Shown: positions 1 to 8,615, counted from the first letter of the stretch. The stretch is DNA of 9,723 nt from Actinobacteria bacterium UBA2541 (GCA_002340925.1 DDMR01000017.1:31241-40963); one strand, 5' to 3'. A program made the numbers and translations. The notes: generated by a model not told the origin, from the sequence alone.

Positions 1-408
1 AGAACCTTGAACGCTGGGGTCAAGGTTGATGTTGCTGTTCTTGAGAAGCGCGACATGACTTTCTTATACCGAGACGGCGATGACTTTGTATTTATGGATC
101 AGAAAACTTTTGATCAGATGAATATTTCCGCTGCAACAGTTGGAGACGCAGCTGATTACATGCTAGAAAATTGCGAAGCAAATGTTGCAATTCACGAAGG
201 CAACCCGCTTTACATCGATTTGCCAGCATCTGTTGAATTGACGATTACATACACCGAACCAGGTCTGCAGGGGGACCGCTCATCCGGTGGAACAAAACCA
301 GCTACCTTGGAAACTGGAATCACGGTTCAGGTCCCGCTCTTTATCAAGCAAGATGAAAAGGTCTTAGTTGATACCCGTACCGGAGCTTACTTAGGCCGAG
401 CAAACTAG
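1..408 (+). CDS. efp: Elongation factor P, 3' part (5' end outside the window)
   Basis: Elongation factor P binds between the ribosomal P and E sites and relieves stalling at consecutive prolines. The reading frame is open from base 1 and ends at TAG 406-408, leaving about 135 residues. EF-P is usually about 187 residues, so roughly the first 50 are cut off by the window edge, including the N-terminal KOW-like domain and the tip loop that contacts tRNA. The TTG at position 7 is not a real start. What remains covers the two OB-fold domains. The C-terminal signature is clear: [17 protein letters not shown], then [13 protein letters not shown], which is the classic EF-P ending. The gene runs into nusB with a one-base overlap, so the two are probably co-translated. 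The modification-site residue cannot be judged here because it lies upstream. Identification is firm. Confidence 0.96.
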   Translation, partial: RTLNAGVKVDVAVLEKRDMTFLYRDGDDFVFMDQKTFDQMNISAATVGDAADYMLENCEANVAIHEGNPLYIDLPASVELTITYTEPGLQGDRSSGGTKPATLETGITVQVPLFIKQDEKVLVDTRTGAYLGRAN

Positions 409-815
409 TGAGTGCACGCCGTAAGGCGCGCAAGCGTGCTTTAGATTTTTTATACGAAGCGGACATCCGTAGCGCTCGAGCAATCGATTTGTTAGAGAGC
501 CGTGGCGAGATCGAGCTCTCAGAGCGGGATTATGTTCTTGAATTGCTTCTAGGTGTAGAAACGAATGCGCTCAAAATAGATGAACTGATTACGACATACG
601 CACAGGGCTGGGATATGGATCGAATGCCAGCGATAGATCGCAATATTTTAAGAATCTCGCTCTTTGAAATCCTCTTCAAGAACGATCTGGATGATCAAGT
701 TGCTGCTTCAGAGGCGGTAGAGATTGCTACTGAACTTTCAACAGAAGATTCGGCTAAATATATCAACGGAGTTCTTGGTCGAATTATTATTCTAAAGCCA
801 TCTTTCGCGCTCTAG
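408..815 (+). CDS. nusB: Transcription antitermination factor NusB
   Basis: NusB is a small all-helical cytoplasmic protein. With ribosomal protein S10 (NusE) it binds boxA RNA and supports antitermination and processing of rRNA transcripts. The product is 135 residues, against about 139 in E. coli. Family hallmarks visible are the basic N-terminus SARRKARKRALDFLYEAD typical of Actinobacteria, the central MPAIDRNILRISLFEIL helix (about residues 66-83), and the C-terminal EAVEIATELSTEDSAKYING followed by VLGRI. The start is GTG 408-410, sharing its first base with the efp stop (TAGTG). No strong Shine-Dalgarno sequence sits at proper distance, which suggests translational coupling to efp. The stop at 813-815 lies 24 bp from the stop of the convergent bldD-like gene. 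Nothing is truncated or unusual. Confidence 0.96.
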   Translation: MSARRKARKRALDFLYEADIRSARAIDLLESRGEIELSERDYVLELLLGVETNALKIDELITTYAQGWDMDRMPAIDRNILRISLFEILFKNDLDDQVAASEAVEIATELSTEDSAKYINGVLGRIIILKPSFAL

Positions 816-839
816 TATTTCGAAAAAACTACGCTCTAA

Positions 840-1325
840 TTAGGGTTTGTTTAGTAAGAGCCCTCTAGAAAAGAGCCAGGCATATGTTGCTGGTTCATCT
901 AAATTCAATAAAATCGAAACTGTTGCTAAATCAGTATTTCGGATTGATAAAACTTCTCCGTTCCAATCTTCACGTCTCGCGCAGATTAGGGATGCGAATC
1001 TTTGAAGGATTTCAAGCCCAGTATCTCCGTGTGTTAAATGAGATGCGGTGCGAATGTCTAAAGTGATCTTTTCGCGCGAGGGTGATTTGGATTCGGATGT
1101 TAATCCCAGTAATTCATTTAGCGGGACTTGATAAAAATTTGCCAGATTTATGGCTTTTTTAATTGAAAGGGCGCGATCGCATCTTTCATAGGAACCAATT
1201 ACGACTGCCTTCCAGGTCCCACCGGATTTGGCTTCGACCTCTCGAAGCGTCATTCCCTTTGCCTTTCTGACTGACTTCATAGCTGCAGCAATCTCTTCGA
1301 TCGAACGTTCGGGGATAGTTATCAT
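840..1325 (-). CDS. bldD: BldD-like XRE-family transcriptional regulator with c-di-GMP-binding signature
   Basis: In Streptomyces, BldD represses developmental genes when cyclic di-GMP dimerises its C-terminal domain; the role here is unknown. The 161-residue product compares with about 167 in S. coelicolor. Residues 9-75 form a helix-turn-helix domain containing WKAVVIGSYERCDRA (38-52) and ANFYQVPLNELLG (62-74), very close to BldD. The C-terminal half carries R118-E-D120, eight residues, R129-N-T-D132, which fits the published RxD-X8-RxxD ligand motif; the Streptomyces form is RGD and RQDD. The frame stays open upstream to an ATG at 1403, but those 26 residues do not match the family and overlap the pyrR control region. 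I chose ATG 1325-1323 because homology begins there and a -10 box lies 6 nt upstream. The neighbours efp, nusB and pyrR match the Streptomyces bldD locus. Family is secure; physiological role is inference. Confidence 0.92.
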   Translation of the reverse strand: MITIPERSIEEIAAAMKSVRKAKGMTLREVEAKSGGTWKAVVIGSYERCDRALSIKKAINLANFYQVPLNELLGLTSESKSPSREKITLDIRTASHLTHGDTGLEILQRFASLICARREDWNGEVLSIRNTDLATVSILLNLDEPATYAWLFSRGLLLNKP

Positions 1326-1331
1326 TCGCCG

Positions 1332-1337
1332 AGAATA
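1332..1337 (-). promoter_or_regulatory. -10 box of a leaderless-type promoter for the bldD-like gene
   Basis: On the minus strand TATTCT lies exactly 6 nt before ATG 1325-1323. It matches the actinobacterial TANNNT consensus, and the spacing would place the transcription start on the A of the start codon, giving a leaderless mRNA. No Shine-Dalgarno-like sequence precedes this ATG, which agrees. No convincing -35 hexamer is visible 16-19 bp upstream. This supports the shorter start for the gene but is unproven. Confidence 0.5.
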
Positions 1338-1378
1338 GACACGGGAAAGGGTAAATGGATTTAGCTGTCCACAAGTGG

Positions 1379-1384
1379 TATCTT
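1379..1384 (+). promoter_or_regulatory. Candidate -10 box of the pyr operon promoter
   Basis: TATCTT fits TANNNT and would start transcription near 1391, giving a leader of about 59 nt that contains the complete PyrR hairpin. The -35 position (about 1355-1361) reads TGGATT or similar and is weak. The box sits directly after a small inverted repeat, CCAC-AA-GTGG (1369-1378). It is the best candidate in the 124-bp gap between the divergent bldD-like gene and pyrR, but the call rests on position and a short match only. Confidence 0.4.
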
Positions 1385-1407
1385 TTCCCCGCCCGAGAGG
1401 CAAGAAG

Positions 1408-1444
1408 TTCCTTTAACGATCCGTCCAGAGAGGCGGCGAAGGAG
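1408..1444 (+). promoter_or_regulatory. PyrR-binding leader hairpin that sequesters the pyrR Shine-Dalgarno sequence
   Basis: The RNA contains GUCCAGAGAGGC (1423-1434), matching the PyrR binding-loop consensus known from Bacillus (UCCNGNGAGGY). Pairing read by eye from the loop outward: C1425-C1426 with G1432-G1433 around loop AGAGA, U1424 bulged, C1421-G1423 with C1434-G1436, A1419-U1420 bulged, C1417-G1418 with C1437-G1438, then U1409-U1413 (UCCUU) with A1439-A1443 (AAGGA), plus a U1408-G1444 wobble. The basal stem therefore hides the ribosome-binding site of pyrR, whose ATG is at 1450. There is no terminator-like hairpin with a U-run, so the expected mechanism is PyrR-dependent translational repression, as reported for Mycobacterium smegmatis, and not Bacillus-type transcription attenuation. 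The motif and pairing are seen in the sequence; the mechanism is inferred. Confidence 0.88.
1439..1444 (+). promoter_or_regulatory. Shine-Dalgarno sequence of pyrR
   Basis: AAGGAG ends 5 nt before ATG 1450-1452, an optimal arrangement and the strongest ribosome-binding site seen in the window. It fixes the pyrR start. All of it lies in the descending strand of the PyrR-binding hairpin, so its accessibility is likely the regulated step. Confidence 0.85.
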
Positions 1445-1449
1445 AGAAA

Positions 1450-1977
1450 ATGGCTATAGTCCTGGACGCCGGCGAAATTGGCCGGGCGCTAAAGCGCATC
1501 GCGCATGAAATTATTGAACACAATCACGGCTTAGACAATGTCGTCTTGCTCGGCATTCCAACGCGAGGCGCATTCCTAGGAGAGCGAATCGCTCAATTCC
1601 TCAAGGAAATACAATCACCAGTTCCGGTGGGAACTCTAGACATAACTCTTCACCGTGATGATCTGCGGATGCGACCGCCTAGACCCTTGTTGCCTACCTT
1701 GATTCCGAGTGGCGGAATTGAAGGCAAAGACATAGTTCTGGTTGATGATGTTTTCTTCTCAGGCCGCACCATTCGGGCAGCGCTAGATGCAATCGGCGAA
1801 ATTGGTCGCCCAGCCACAGTTCAATTGGCGGTCTTGGTAGACCGTGGACACCGCCAGCTTCCAATCAGGGCGGATTATGTTGGTAAGAATATTCCTACCT
1901 CATCAAGTGAATCGGTGAAAGTTTCCTTGGATGAGATTGATGGTAAAGACTGTGTAGAAATTCTTGCAGGTGTCTAG
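1450..1977 (+). CDS. pyrR: PyrR bifunctional pyrimidine operon regulator / uracil phosphoribosyltransferase
   Basis: PyrR binds UMP/UTP and then a hairpin in pyr mRNA to lower operon expression; many members also convert uracil plus PRPP to UMP. The 175-residue product is normal for the family (about 180). It has the type I phosphoribosyltransferase fold: loop GIPTRG (35-40) and the PRPP-binding motif [18 protein letters not shown] (95-112), with the adjacent Asp pair D99-D100. The segment [20 protein letters not shown] (129-148) is characteristic of PyrR rather than of Upp-type enzymes, and the basic stretch [12 protein letters not shown] (68-79) is also PyrR-like. It is first in the operon, directly behind its own RNA-binding site, so it should autoregulate. 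Its TAG stop abuts the pyrB ATG with no gap. Identification is firm; catalytic activity is not shown by sequence alone. Confidence 0.97.
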   Translation: MAIVLDAGEIGRALKRIAHEIIEHNHGLDNVVLLGIPTRGAFLGERIAQFLKEIQSPVPVGTLDITLHRDDLRMRPPRPLLPTLIPSGGIEGKDIVLVDDVFFSGRTIRAALDAIGEIGRPATVQLAVLVDRGHRQLPIRADYVGKNIPTSSSESVKVSLDEIDGKDCVEILAGV

Positions 1978-2931
1978 ATGAACAAGCATCTACTTTCCAT
2001 CAACGACTTAAGTGCAGAAGAGGCCTTTGAAATTTTGAACACTGCAAGTGAATTAGCAAAGATTTCTGACGGTCCTATGAAGAAGCTTCCAACGCTGCGT
2101 GGTCGAACTGTAGTTAATCTCTTCTTCGAAGATTCAACTAGAACTCGTATCTCCTTTGAGAGTGCTGCGAAACGACTATCTGCCGATGTTATTAATTTTT
2201 CAGCAAAGGGATCAAGTGTTAGCAAAGGAGAATCTCTTAAGGACACTGCACAAACGCTGCAGGCCATGGGCGCAGATGCAGTTGTAATTCGACATGGTGC
2301 CTCTGGCGCCGCACAACGGCTTGCGGATTCTGGATGGATAAGTGCCTCAGTTATCAATGCTGGTGATGGAACTCATGAACATCCAACCCAAGCGCTCTTA
2401 GATGCCTACACAATAAGAAGTAAGTTTCCGCAATTTAATCAGAGCTTTGATGGATTGCGGGTCGCAATCGTGGGGGATATCTTGCACTCACGGGTTGCTC
2501 GAAGCAATGTTTTACTTCTTACAAAACTAGGGGCGAGCGTTACTTTGGTTGCTCCTCCCACCTTGATTCCGGTTGGCGTTGCCGATTGGAAGGTGAAGGT
2601 TAGCTATGACTTAGATAGTGTTCTTAAAGAAGTTGATGTGTTAATGATGCTACGAGTCCAATCTGAGAGAATGGCTAATTCATTCTTCCCATCTGAGCGC
2701 GAATACTCGCGAGGCTTTGGGCTAGATATAACAAGGCTAAATTCGCTAAGCAAAAATGCAATTGTTATGCACCCAGGTCCAATGAATCGGGGGCTAGAAA
2801 TATCTGCAGAGAGCGCAGACTCTCATAAATCAGTTGTGCTAGATCAAGTTTCAAATGGTGTTTTAGTTCGGATGGCTGTTCTGTATCAATTACTTGGGGG
2901 CGCAACGCTTACCGGAGAGGTCAGTGCCTAA
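1978..2931 (+). CDS. pyrB: Aspartate carbamoyltransferase, catalytic subunit
   Basis: PyrB catalyses carbamoyl phosphate + aspartate to N-carbamoyl-aspartate plus phosphate, the committed pyrimidine step, in the cytoplasm. The 317-residue length is typical (about 310). Carbamoyl-phosphate motif [13 protein letters not shown] is at 49-61 with STRTR at 53-57. The mobile loop [11 protein letters not shown] (79-89) supplies the neighbouring subunit's Ser and Lys. [10 protein letters not shown] is at 133-142, and the aspartate-binding region includes MLRVQSER (224-231) and HPGPMNRG (265-272). All expected active-site residues appear present. ATG 1978 directly follows the pyrR stop with no obvious strong Shine-Dalgarno sequence, suggesting coupling. 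No regulatory pyrI subunit is encoded here, as expected for Actinobacteria, so control probably comes from PyrR and carbamoyl-phosphate supply. Confidence 0.98.
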   Translation: MNKHLLSINDLSAEEAFEILNTASELAKISDGPMKKLPTLRGRTVVNLFFEDSTRTRISFESAAKRLSADVINFSAKGSSVSKGESLKDTAQTLQAMGADAVVIRHGASGAAQRLADSGWISASVINAGDGTHEHPTQALLDAYTIRSKFPQFNQSFDGLRVAIVGDILHSRVARSNVLLLTKLGASVTLVAPPTLIPVGVADWKVKVSYDLDSVLKEVDVLMMLRVQSERMANSFFPSEREYSRGFGLDITRLNSLSKNAIVMHPGPMNRGLEISAESADSHKSVVLDQVSNGVLVRMAVLYQLLGGATLTGEVSA

Positions 2932-4227
2932 ATGGAATTTACAATCACAAATGCCCGGTTAATTGATGACCAAGTTGTAGACGTGATTGTCTCGAGCGGC
3001 GTTATATCCGAAATCGGAAGCGGCTTGAACAAAGGCGAGAAGATTGACGCCGAAAAAAATCTATTGATTCCGGGTTTGGTTGATTTACATACGCATCTAC
3101 GCGAACCGGGACGTGAAGATTCTGAAACAGTTGCCACTGGAAGTATGGCGGCGGCGAAAGGTGGTTTCACTGCAATCTCTGCAATGGCAAATACTTTTCC
3201 AGTGGCGGATACCGCAGGGGTTGTAGAGCAGGTTTATCGACTTGGTCAGGAAGCGGGTTTCTGTGATGTATTTCCAATCGGCGCAGTTACTCAAGGGCTA
3301 GCTGGAAAATCTCTGGCTGAACTTGGGGCGATGGCTAATTCGAAAGCTAGAGTTCGAATATTTAGCGATGATGGAAAATGCGTCTCGGATCCTTTGTTGA
3401 TGCGCCGCGCGCTTGAATATGTGAAAACTTTCAATGGAATCATCGCACAGCACGCGCAGGAACCAGCGCTTACTGTTGATTCGCAGATGAATGAAGGAAT
3501 AGTCTCTTCGAAATTAGGGCTAGTTGGTTGGCCAGCTGTTGCGGAAGAAGCAATTATTGCGCGAGATATTTTATTGGCCGAACATGTCGGCAGCAGATTG
3601 CACATCTGTCATCTCACAACCGCAGGAGGCGTAGATTTAGTCAGGTTTGCCAAATCTCGCGGAATTAACGTTACGGCAGAAGTTACCCCGCACCACTTAC
3701 TTCTTACTGATGATTTAGTCACTAATTACGATTCGGTATACAAAGTTAATCCGCCGCTGCGAACCGAGAGGGATGTCCTCGCGCTTCGTAAGGGCTTGGC
3801 AGATGGAACTATTGACATCGTTGGCACGGACCACGCTCCACATCCAACAGAGGATAAGGATTGCGAATGGCAGAGCGCCGCATTTGGCATGGTTGGTTTA
3901 GAAACTGCGCTTTCAGTTGTGGTTAAGGCGATGATAGAAACAAAGATGATGACTTGGGCTGATTTGGTCGATCGAATGTCGATAGCGCCCGCAAAGATAG
4001 CGGGTTACTTACATCACGGTCAGATTTTGAAGGTTGGCGCAACGGCGAATTTAACAATAATTGATAGCAATGCTAATTGGATTGTTGACCGCAATAGACT
4101 GGCTTCGAAGAGTAAGAACACTCCTTTCGAGGGCATGCAACTTCCATCACGAGTTGTGCATACATTCTTGAATGGAAAACAGGTTCTGAGTAATGGCGAG
4201 ATTGTGAATGGGGGAGCAGTTGAGTAA
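2932..4227 (+). CDS. pyrC: Dihydroorotase, class I
   Basis: PyrC reversibly cyclises N-carbamoyl-aspartate to dihydroorotate. The 431-residue protein is an amidohydrolase TIM barrel of class I (bacterial, about 430 residues), not the shorter E. coli type. Metal ligands by comparison with Bacillus-type enzymes are H53 and H55 ([10 protein letters not shown], 51-60), D146 or D147 (FSDDGK, 144-149), H174 (IAQHAQEPA), H227 (LHICHLTT) and D300 (GTDHAPH, 298-304). R57 and N87 ([10 protein letters not shown], 84-93) are expected to hold substrate carboxylates; MANT instead of MPNT is usual in Actinobacteria. The bridging Asp replaces the carboxylated Lys of other classes. The start ATG directly follows the pyrB stop, with GGAGAGG at 2914-2920 inside pyrB as a possible Shine-Dalgarno sequence. 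The 3' end overlaps carA. The gene is complete. Confidence 0.97.
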   Translation: MEFTITNARLIDDQVVDVIVSSGVISEIGSGLNKGEKIDAEKNLLIPGLVDLHTHLREPGREDSETVATGSMAAAKGGFTAISAMANTFPVADTAGVVEQVYRLGQEAGFCDVFPIGAVTQGLAGKSLAELGAMANSKARVRIFSDDGKCVSDPLLMRRALEYVKTFNGIIAQHAQEPALTVDSQMNEGIVSSKLGLVGWPAVAEEAIIARDILLAEHVGSRLHICHLTTAGGVDLVRFAKSRGINVTAEVTPHHLLLTDDLVTNYDSVYKVNPPLRTERDVLALRKGLADGTIDIVGTDHAPHPTEDKDCEWQSAAFGMVGLETALSVVVKAMIETKMMTWADLVDRMSIAPAKIAGYLHHGQILKVGATANLTIIDSNANWIVDRNRLASKSKNTPFEGMQLPSRVVHTFLNGKQVLSNGEIVNGGAVE

Positions 4228-5341
4228 AGCTTTCCTAGTTCTGGATGATGGAACAATTTTCGAAGGTGAAAGTTGGGCCTGCGAAGGTGAGACCTTTGGT
4301 GAAGCGGTATTTTCTACTGGAATGACTGGGTATCAAGAGACTCTTACCGACCCGTCGTATCACAAACAAGTTGTTGTTATGACTGCGCCGCACATCGGAA
4401 ATACCGGAATGAATACAACCGATGAAGAATCAAAGAAGATTTGGGTAAGTGGTTTTGTCGTAAGAAATCCATCTCCAGTTGTAAGTAATTGGCGTTCAGA
4501 GCGAACTCTTGAGGATGACCTAAAGAGCAATGGCGTTGTCGGAATTAGGGGAGTTGATACTCGAGCAATTACCCGACACCTAAGGGACCTTGGGGCGATG
4601 CGGGTCGGCATCTTTTCGAACACTGGGTTAACGCGCGAAGAAATGGTCATAAAGGTTCGTAAAACACCGAAAATGTCGGGTGCATTTTTATCCGATGACG
4701 TTTCAACAGATAGCACATATGTCGTCCGTGCTATTGGCGAAAAAAAATTCACTGTTGTGGCTCTCGATATGGGGATTAAAGGCGCGACTCCACGAGCTAT
4801 GTCCCAGCGAGGGATAGAAGTTCACGTTGTTCCATCGCGCACAACCTTCGAGCAGATAGTTGCCCTAAATCCTGATGGCGTATTTCTCTCGAATGGTCCT
4901 GGCGATCCAGCAACTATGACGGAAATGATTCTGCTTGTCCGCGAAATTTTAAGTGCACAGATACCACTCTTTGGAATTTGCTTTGGCCATCAAATAATGG
5001 GTCGGGCGTTAGGTTTTGAAACCTACAAATTGCCATTCGGGCATAGAGGGATCAATCAACCGGTTAAGAATTTAAAATCTGGGCGTATCGAAATTACAGC
5101 GCACAATCATGGTTTCGCTGTCGCAGCGCCAGTCGAGGGTAACTTCAATACTATTTACGGTGCAGGCTTTGTAAGTCATCTCTGTTTAAATGATGGGGTC
5201 GTCGAAGGCCTAGAACTTTTAGAAACGCCAGCGTTTAGCGTTCAGTATCATCCGGAGGCAGCTGCGGGCCCACACGATGCAAGTTATTTGTTCGATAAGT
5301 TTCTTGATCTTATGAAGGATGCGAAGGTAGCTAATGCCTAG
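4208..5341 (+). CDS. carA: Carbamoyl-phosphate synthase, small (glutaminase) subunit
   Basis: CarA hydrolyses glutamine and channels ammonia to CarB for carbamoyl phosphate, feeding both pyrimidine and arginine synthesis. The 377-residue product has the N-terminal CPSase small domain ([13 protein letters not shown], about 9-21; [14 protein letters not shown], 38-51) and a C-terminal class I glutamine amidotransferase domain. Catalytic residues are visible: nucleophile C258 in [14 protein letters not shown] (256-269), and H348 and E350 in QYHPEA. SNGPGDP (228-234) and [12 protein letters not shown] (275-286) are typical CarA. The start is uncertain. ATG 4208 gives a 20-nt overlap with pyrC. 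TTG 4220, with GGGGAG just upstream at 4211-4216, would give the family-like start (M)[10 protein letters not shown] and an 8-nt overlap; I list the ATG because it is the commoner start codon. The 3' end overlaps carB by 8 nt. Confidence 0.96.
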   Translation: MGEQLSKAFLVLDDGTIFEGESWACEGETFGEAVFSTGMTGYQETLTDPSYHKQVVVMTAPHIGNTGMNTTDEESKKIWVSGFVVRNPSPVVSNWRSERTLEDDLKSNGVVGIRGVDTRAITRHLRDLGAMRVGIFSNTGLTREEMVIKVRKTPKMSGAFLSDDVSTDSTYVVRAIGEKKFTVVALDMGIKGATPRAMSQRGIEVHVVPSRTTFEQIVALNPDGVFLSNGPGDPATMTEMILLVREILSAQIPLFGICFGHQIMGRALGFETYKLPFGHRGINQPVKNLKSGRIEITAHNHGFAVAAPVEGNFNTIYGAGFVSHLCLNDGVVEGLELLETPAFSVQYHPEAAAGPHDASYLFDKFLDLMKDAKVANA

Positions 5342-8300
5342 AAATTCTTCGATTGAAAGTGTTTTGGTTATCGGCAGTGGTCCGATAGTTATTGGACAGG
5401 CATGTGAATTCGATTATTCAGGAACCCAAGCTTGTCGAGTCCTGCGAAGTGAAGGAATTCGAGTAATTCTTATAAATTCAAATCCAGCCACAATAATGAC
5501 AGATCCAGAGTTTGCTGACGCTACTTATATTGAACCCATAACACCAGAGATTATTGAGCAAATAATTATCAAAGAGAGGCCAACTGCAATTCTGGCAACA
5601 CTTGGTGGGCAGACTGCGTTAAATGCTGCAATGCAACTTTACGAGCGTGGTTCTCTCGAAAGGTTGGGCGTCAAACTTATTGGCGCAGATATCCCAGCAA
5701 TTAAACGCGGTGAAGATCGTGAAACTTTTAAGGAGATTGTTGAAAAAATCGGTGGCTCATCTGCAAAATCGGTAATTTGTCACACAATGGCGGAATGTAT
5801 AGCCGGAGCACAAGTTCTCAACTATCCCGTAGTCGTAAGACCTTCATTCACGATGGGGGGATTGGGCTCTGGAATTGCATACAACCAGAGTGATTTAGAA
5901 CTTATCGCTGGAGCAGGTCTGCGACATAGTCCTACGACTGAAGTTTTACTTGAGGAATCAATAATTGGGTGGAAAGAGTTTGAGTTAGAAGTGATGCGAG
6001 ATAACAAAGATAACGTTGTAATCGTTTGCAGTATTGAAAATATTGATCCAATGGGTGTTCACACTGGAGACTCAATCACCGTGGCTCCAGCTTTAACGCT
6101 AACCGATGTTGAATATCAAAAACTTCGCAATCTATCGATAGATATCATTCGCGAGGTTGGAGTTGCTACCGGGGGATGCAACATTCAGTTTGCAATAAAT
6201 CCAAGTGATGGCCGAATTATTGTTATCGAAATGAATCCTCGCGTCTCTAGATCTTCAGCTCTAGCTTCGAAGGCGACTGGCTTTCCGATCGCGAAGATCG
6301 CGACAAAACTAGCAATTGGTTACACCCTTGATGAGATTCAGAATGACATCACAAAAGTTACGCCCGCTTCCTTCGAGCCAACTTTAGATTACATAGTTGT
6401 TAAGGTCCCTAGATTTGCCTTCGAAAAATTTCCTGAGGCCGATACCAGGCTGACCACCACTATGAAGAGCGTCGGTGAGGCGATGGCGATTGGTCGCTCC
6501 TTTCCAGAAGCTCTGCAGAAGGCGCTACGCTCTGTTGAAAAGAAGGGAACGAGTTTCCACTGGAATACAAGAGGTGTAACCAAAGATTATTTGCTCGCGG
6601 CTATGGCCATCCCAACCGAACATCGCTTACAACAAGTCCAACTCGCATTGTATTTGGGCGCAACAATTGAAGAAGTTTATGCAGCGACGAAAGTTGATAC
6701 TTGGTTTCTATCGCAGATCGTAGAAATCAATTCAATAGCTAAACAGATAACCCAAAGCACTCATCTATCTGAAGAACTCCTTCGCGTTGCTAAGACCAAT
6801 GGTTTTTCGGATTCCCAGATTGCAGATTTGACTGGCAAATCACTCGCCGAAATTTCGGCCACCAGAACCCGAATTGGTCTTCGCCCTATATATAAAACTG
6901 TCGATACTTGCGCTGCAGAATTTGAAGCACACACCCCTTATTACTACTCAAGCTATGACCTCGAAAGCGAAGTTATTCCTAGAACTAAACCAGCAGTAAT
7001 TATCCTCGGCAGTGGTCCTAATCGAATTGGCCAAGGCGTTGAATTTGATTATTCCTGTGTCCATGCTGCATTTGCGCTGAAGGCTGCGGGATATGAAACG
7101 ATAATGATTAACTGCAATCCTGAGACTGTGTCAACGGATTACGACACTTCAGATCGACTCTATTTCGAGCCGCTAACTTTGGAAGATGTTTTGGAAGTTA
7201 TATACGCCGAAGAGCAAGCAGGTCCAGTTGTAGGTGTTATTGCTCAGCTTGGCGGCCAGACACCACTTGGTCTTGCGCGTGGTCTACAAGATGCAGGAGT
7301 GAAAATTCTCGGAACCTCGCCGGATGCGATTGATTTGGCGGAAGATCGAGGTCAGTTCGGTGAGCTGCTGCGAGTTAACTCTTTAGATGCCCCAACATTT
7401 GGAATGGCAAATACTTTCGAGGAAGCGTTGAAGATTGCGCACGATATCACTTACCCAGTCTTAGTCCGTCCTTCATTCGTTCTGGGTGGACGTGGCATGG
7501 AAATTGTTTACGATGACGAATCACTTGCAGATTTCATAAAAAAGGCGACGGAAATAACTCCGAATCATCCAGTATTGATTGATAAGTTTTTGGATGACGC
7601 TGTTGAAATAGATGTTGATGCGCTCTTCGATGGCGAAGAACTTTACTTAGCTGGCGTGATGGAACATATCGAAGAAGCTGGTGTCCACTCGGGTGATTCT
7701 GCTTGCGTACTTCCTAGTTTCTCTATTGGATCCGCGCTTGCCCGGGAGATTCGAATTGCAACTGAAAAACTTGCTCGTGGCATCGGAGTTAGGGGCTTAA
7801 TTAATATTCAATTTGCAGTTATCGCAAATACAACAGCTGATGAGAAACTCTATGTCCTTGAGGCCAATCCCAGAGCTTCGCGAACAGTTCCATTTGTAAG
7901 TAAGGCGACAGGAAATCCACTAGCAAAATGCGCAGCGTTAATCGCAACTGGAGTGAAGATCTCTGAACTCCGAGCCAAAGATTTGCTTCCAAAATCTGGC
8001 GATGGAATTGCTAAAGGAATTTCAGTTAAGGAAGCCGTACTTCCTTGGAATAGATTCCGCAGGAACGATGGCACCGGAGTAGATTCAATCTTGGGACCAG
8101 AGATGAGATCGACTGGTGAGGTAATGGGAATTGCTGGGACATTCGGTGAGGCTTATGCAAAAAGTCAGAGTGCGGCTTTTGGTGCGCTGCCTATGGCTGG
8201 TTCAGTGTTTCTATCGCTATCTGAGCGTGATAAGAAAGCGTCACTATATCCGGCTCAAATTTTGAATGGAATCGGATTCAAATTGTTTACTACTCAGGGA

Positions 8301-8615
8301 ACCCACGATTTTCTTAAGCAGAATGGTGTGGATTCTGAACTAGTGCGCAAACATTCACAGGGTCGCGGTCCAAGTGGGGAATTTACTGCGGTAGATCTGA
8401 TTACTGAAGGTGTAGTTGGACTAGTTATCAATACACCTCTTGGCCGGGGAACTCGCATGGATGGGTGGATGATTCGCACCGCAGCAATTCAAAGAGGAGT
8501 TCCTTGCATTACAACCATTGCCGGTTTTAAGGCTGCGGTTGCCGGAATATCTGAACTACAGGGGAAGAGCTTTAGCATTTGTTCAATCCAGGATTGGTTG
8601 GCAATCGTCGAATGA
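5334..8615 (+). CDS. carB: Carbamoyl-phosphate synthase, large (synthetase) subunit
   Basis: CarB uses two ATP, bicarbonate and CarA-derived ammonia to make carbamoyl phosphate. At 1093 residues it has the full architecture. Synthetase half one has [19 protein letters not shown] (14-32), R169 in RPSFTMGG and metal ligands E299 and N301 (EMNPR). A helical linker domain lies near 400-550. Half two has [16 protein letters not shown] (559-574), R712 in [10 protein letters not shown], and E843 and N845 (EANPR). From about residue 958 an MGS-type allosteric domain follows, with K967 and TQGT (987-990) at the positions expected to bind effector phosphate in the E. coli enzyme. The halves are the ancient internal duplication of this family. 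ATG 5334 overlaps the carA stop (ATGCCTAG) and has GAAGG at 5323-5327, 6 nt upstream. The TGA stop overlaps the next ATG. No key residue is missing. Confidence 0.98.
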   Translation: MPRNSSIESVLVIGSGPIVIGQACEFDYSGTQACRVLRSEGIRVILINSNPATIMTDPEFADATYIEPITPEIIEQIIIKERPTAILATLGGQTALNAAMQLYERGSLERLGVKLIGADIPAIKRGEDRETFKEIVEKIGGSSAKSVICHTMAECIAGAQVLNYPVVVRPSFTMGGLGSGIAYNQSDLELIAGAGLRHSPTTEVLLEESIIGWKEFELEVMRDNKDNVVIVCSIENIDPMGVHTGDSITVAPALTLTDVEYQKLRNLSIDIIREVGVATGGCNIQFAINPSDGRIIVIEMNPRVSRSSALASKATGFPIAKIATKLAIGYTLDEIQNDITKVTPASFEPTLDYIVVKVPRFAFEKFPEADTRLTTTMKSVGEAMAIGRSFPEALQKALRSVEKKGTSFHWNTRGVTKDYLLAAMAIPTEHRLQQVQLALYLGATIEEVYAATKVDTWFLSQIVEINSIAKQITQSTHLSEELLRVAKTNGFSDSQIADLTGKSLAEISATRTRIGLRPIYKTVDTCAAEFEAHTPYYYSSYDLESEVIPRTKPAVIILGSGPNRIGQGVEFDYSCVHAAFALKAAGYETIMINCNPETVSTDYDTSDRLYFEPLTLEDVLEVIYAEEQAGPVVGVIAQLGGQTPLGLARGLQDAGVKILGTSPDAIDLAEDRGQFGELLRVNSLDAPTFGMANTFEEALKIAHDITYPVLVRPSFVLGGRGMEIVYDDESLADFIKKATEITPNHPVLIDKFLDDAVEIDVDALFDGEELYLAGVMEHIEEAGVHSGDSACVLPSFSIGSALAREIRIATEKLARGIGVRGLINIQFAVIANTTADEKLYVLEANPRASRTVPFVSKATGNPLAKCAALIATGVKISELRAKDLLPKSGDGIAKGISVKEAVLPWNRFRRNDGTGVDSILGPEMRSTGEVMGIAGTFGEAYAKSQSAAFGALPMAGSVFLSLSERDKKASLYPAQILNGIGFKLFTTQGTHDFLKQNGVDSELVRKHSQGRGPSGEFTAVDLITEGVVGLVINTPLGRGTRMDGWMIRTAAIQRGVPCITTIAGFKAAVAGISELQGKSFSICSIQDWLAIVE

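Noticed and set aside
813..839. Possible bidirectional terminator between convergent nusB and bldD
   Set aside because: Only a 4-bp TAGT/ACTA pairing around an A-rich loop is visible, with no GC-rich stem; I cannot support a terminator.
884..1066. 60-codon plus-strand open frame inside the bldD-like gene
   Set aside because: It is antisense to a confident gene, with no Shine-Dalgarno sequence or known motif.
1326..1403. A longer bldD reading frame starting at ATG 1403 (26 extra N-terminal residues)
   Set aside because: The extra residues have no BldD-like sequence, overlap the pyrR promoter/leader region, and ATG 1325 has family-consistent length plus a well-placed -10 box.
1974..2357. 127-codon open frame on the minus strand across pyrB
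   Set aside because: It lies wholly antisense to a well-conserved enzyme, has no recognisable domain, and is explained by the coding bias of pyrB.
4360..4752. 130-codon open frame on the minus strand across carA
   Set aside because: It is a shadow frame of carA with low-complexity Ser/Thr/Arg-rich composition and no family resemblance.
8579..8611. A TTG-initiated extension of pyrK inside carB
   Set aside because: ATG 8612 gives the usual ATGA overlap with the carB stop, and the upstream residues are not PyrK-like.
5334..8615. Internal similarity between the two halves of carB as a possible recent duplication
   Set aside because: This is the ancient duplication common to all CarB proteins; the halves are strongly diverged at DNA level.
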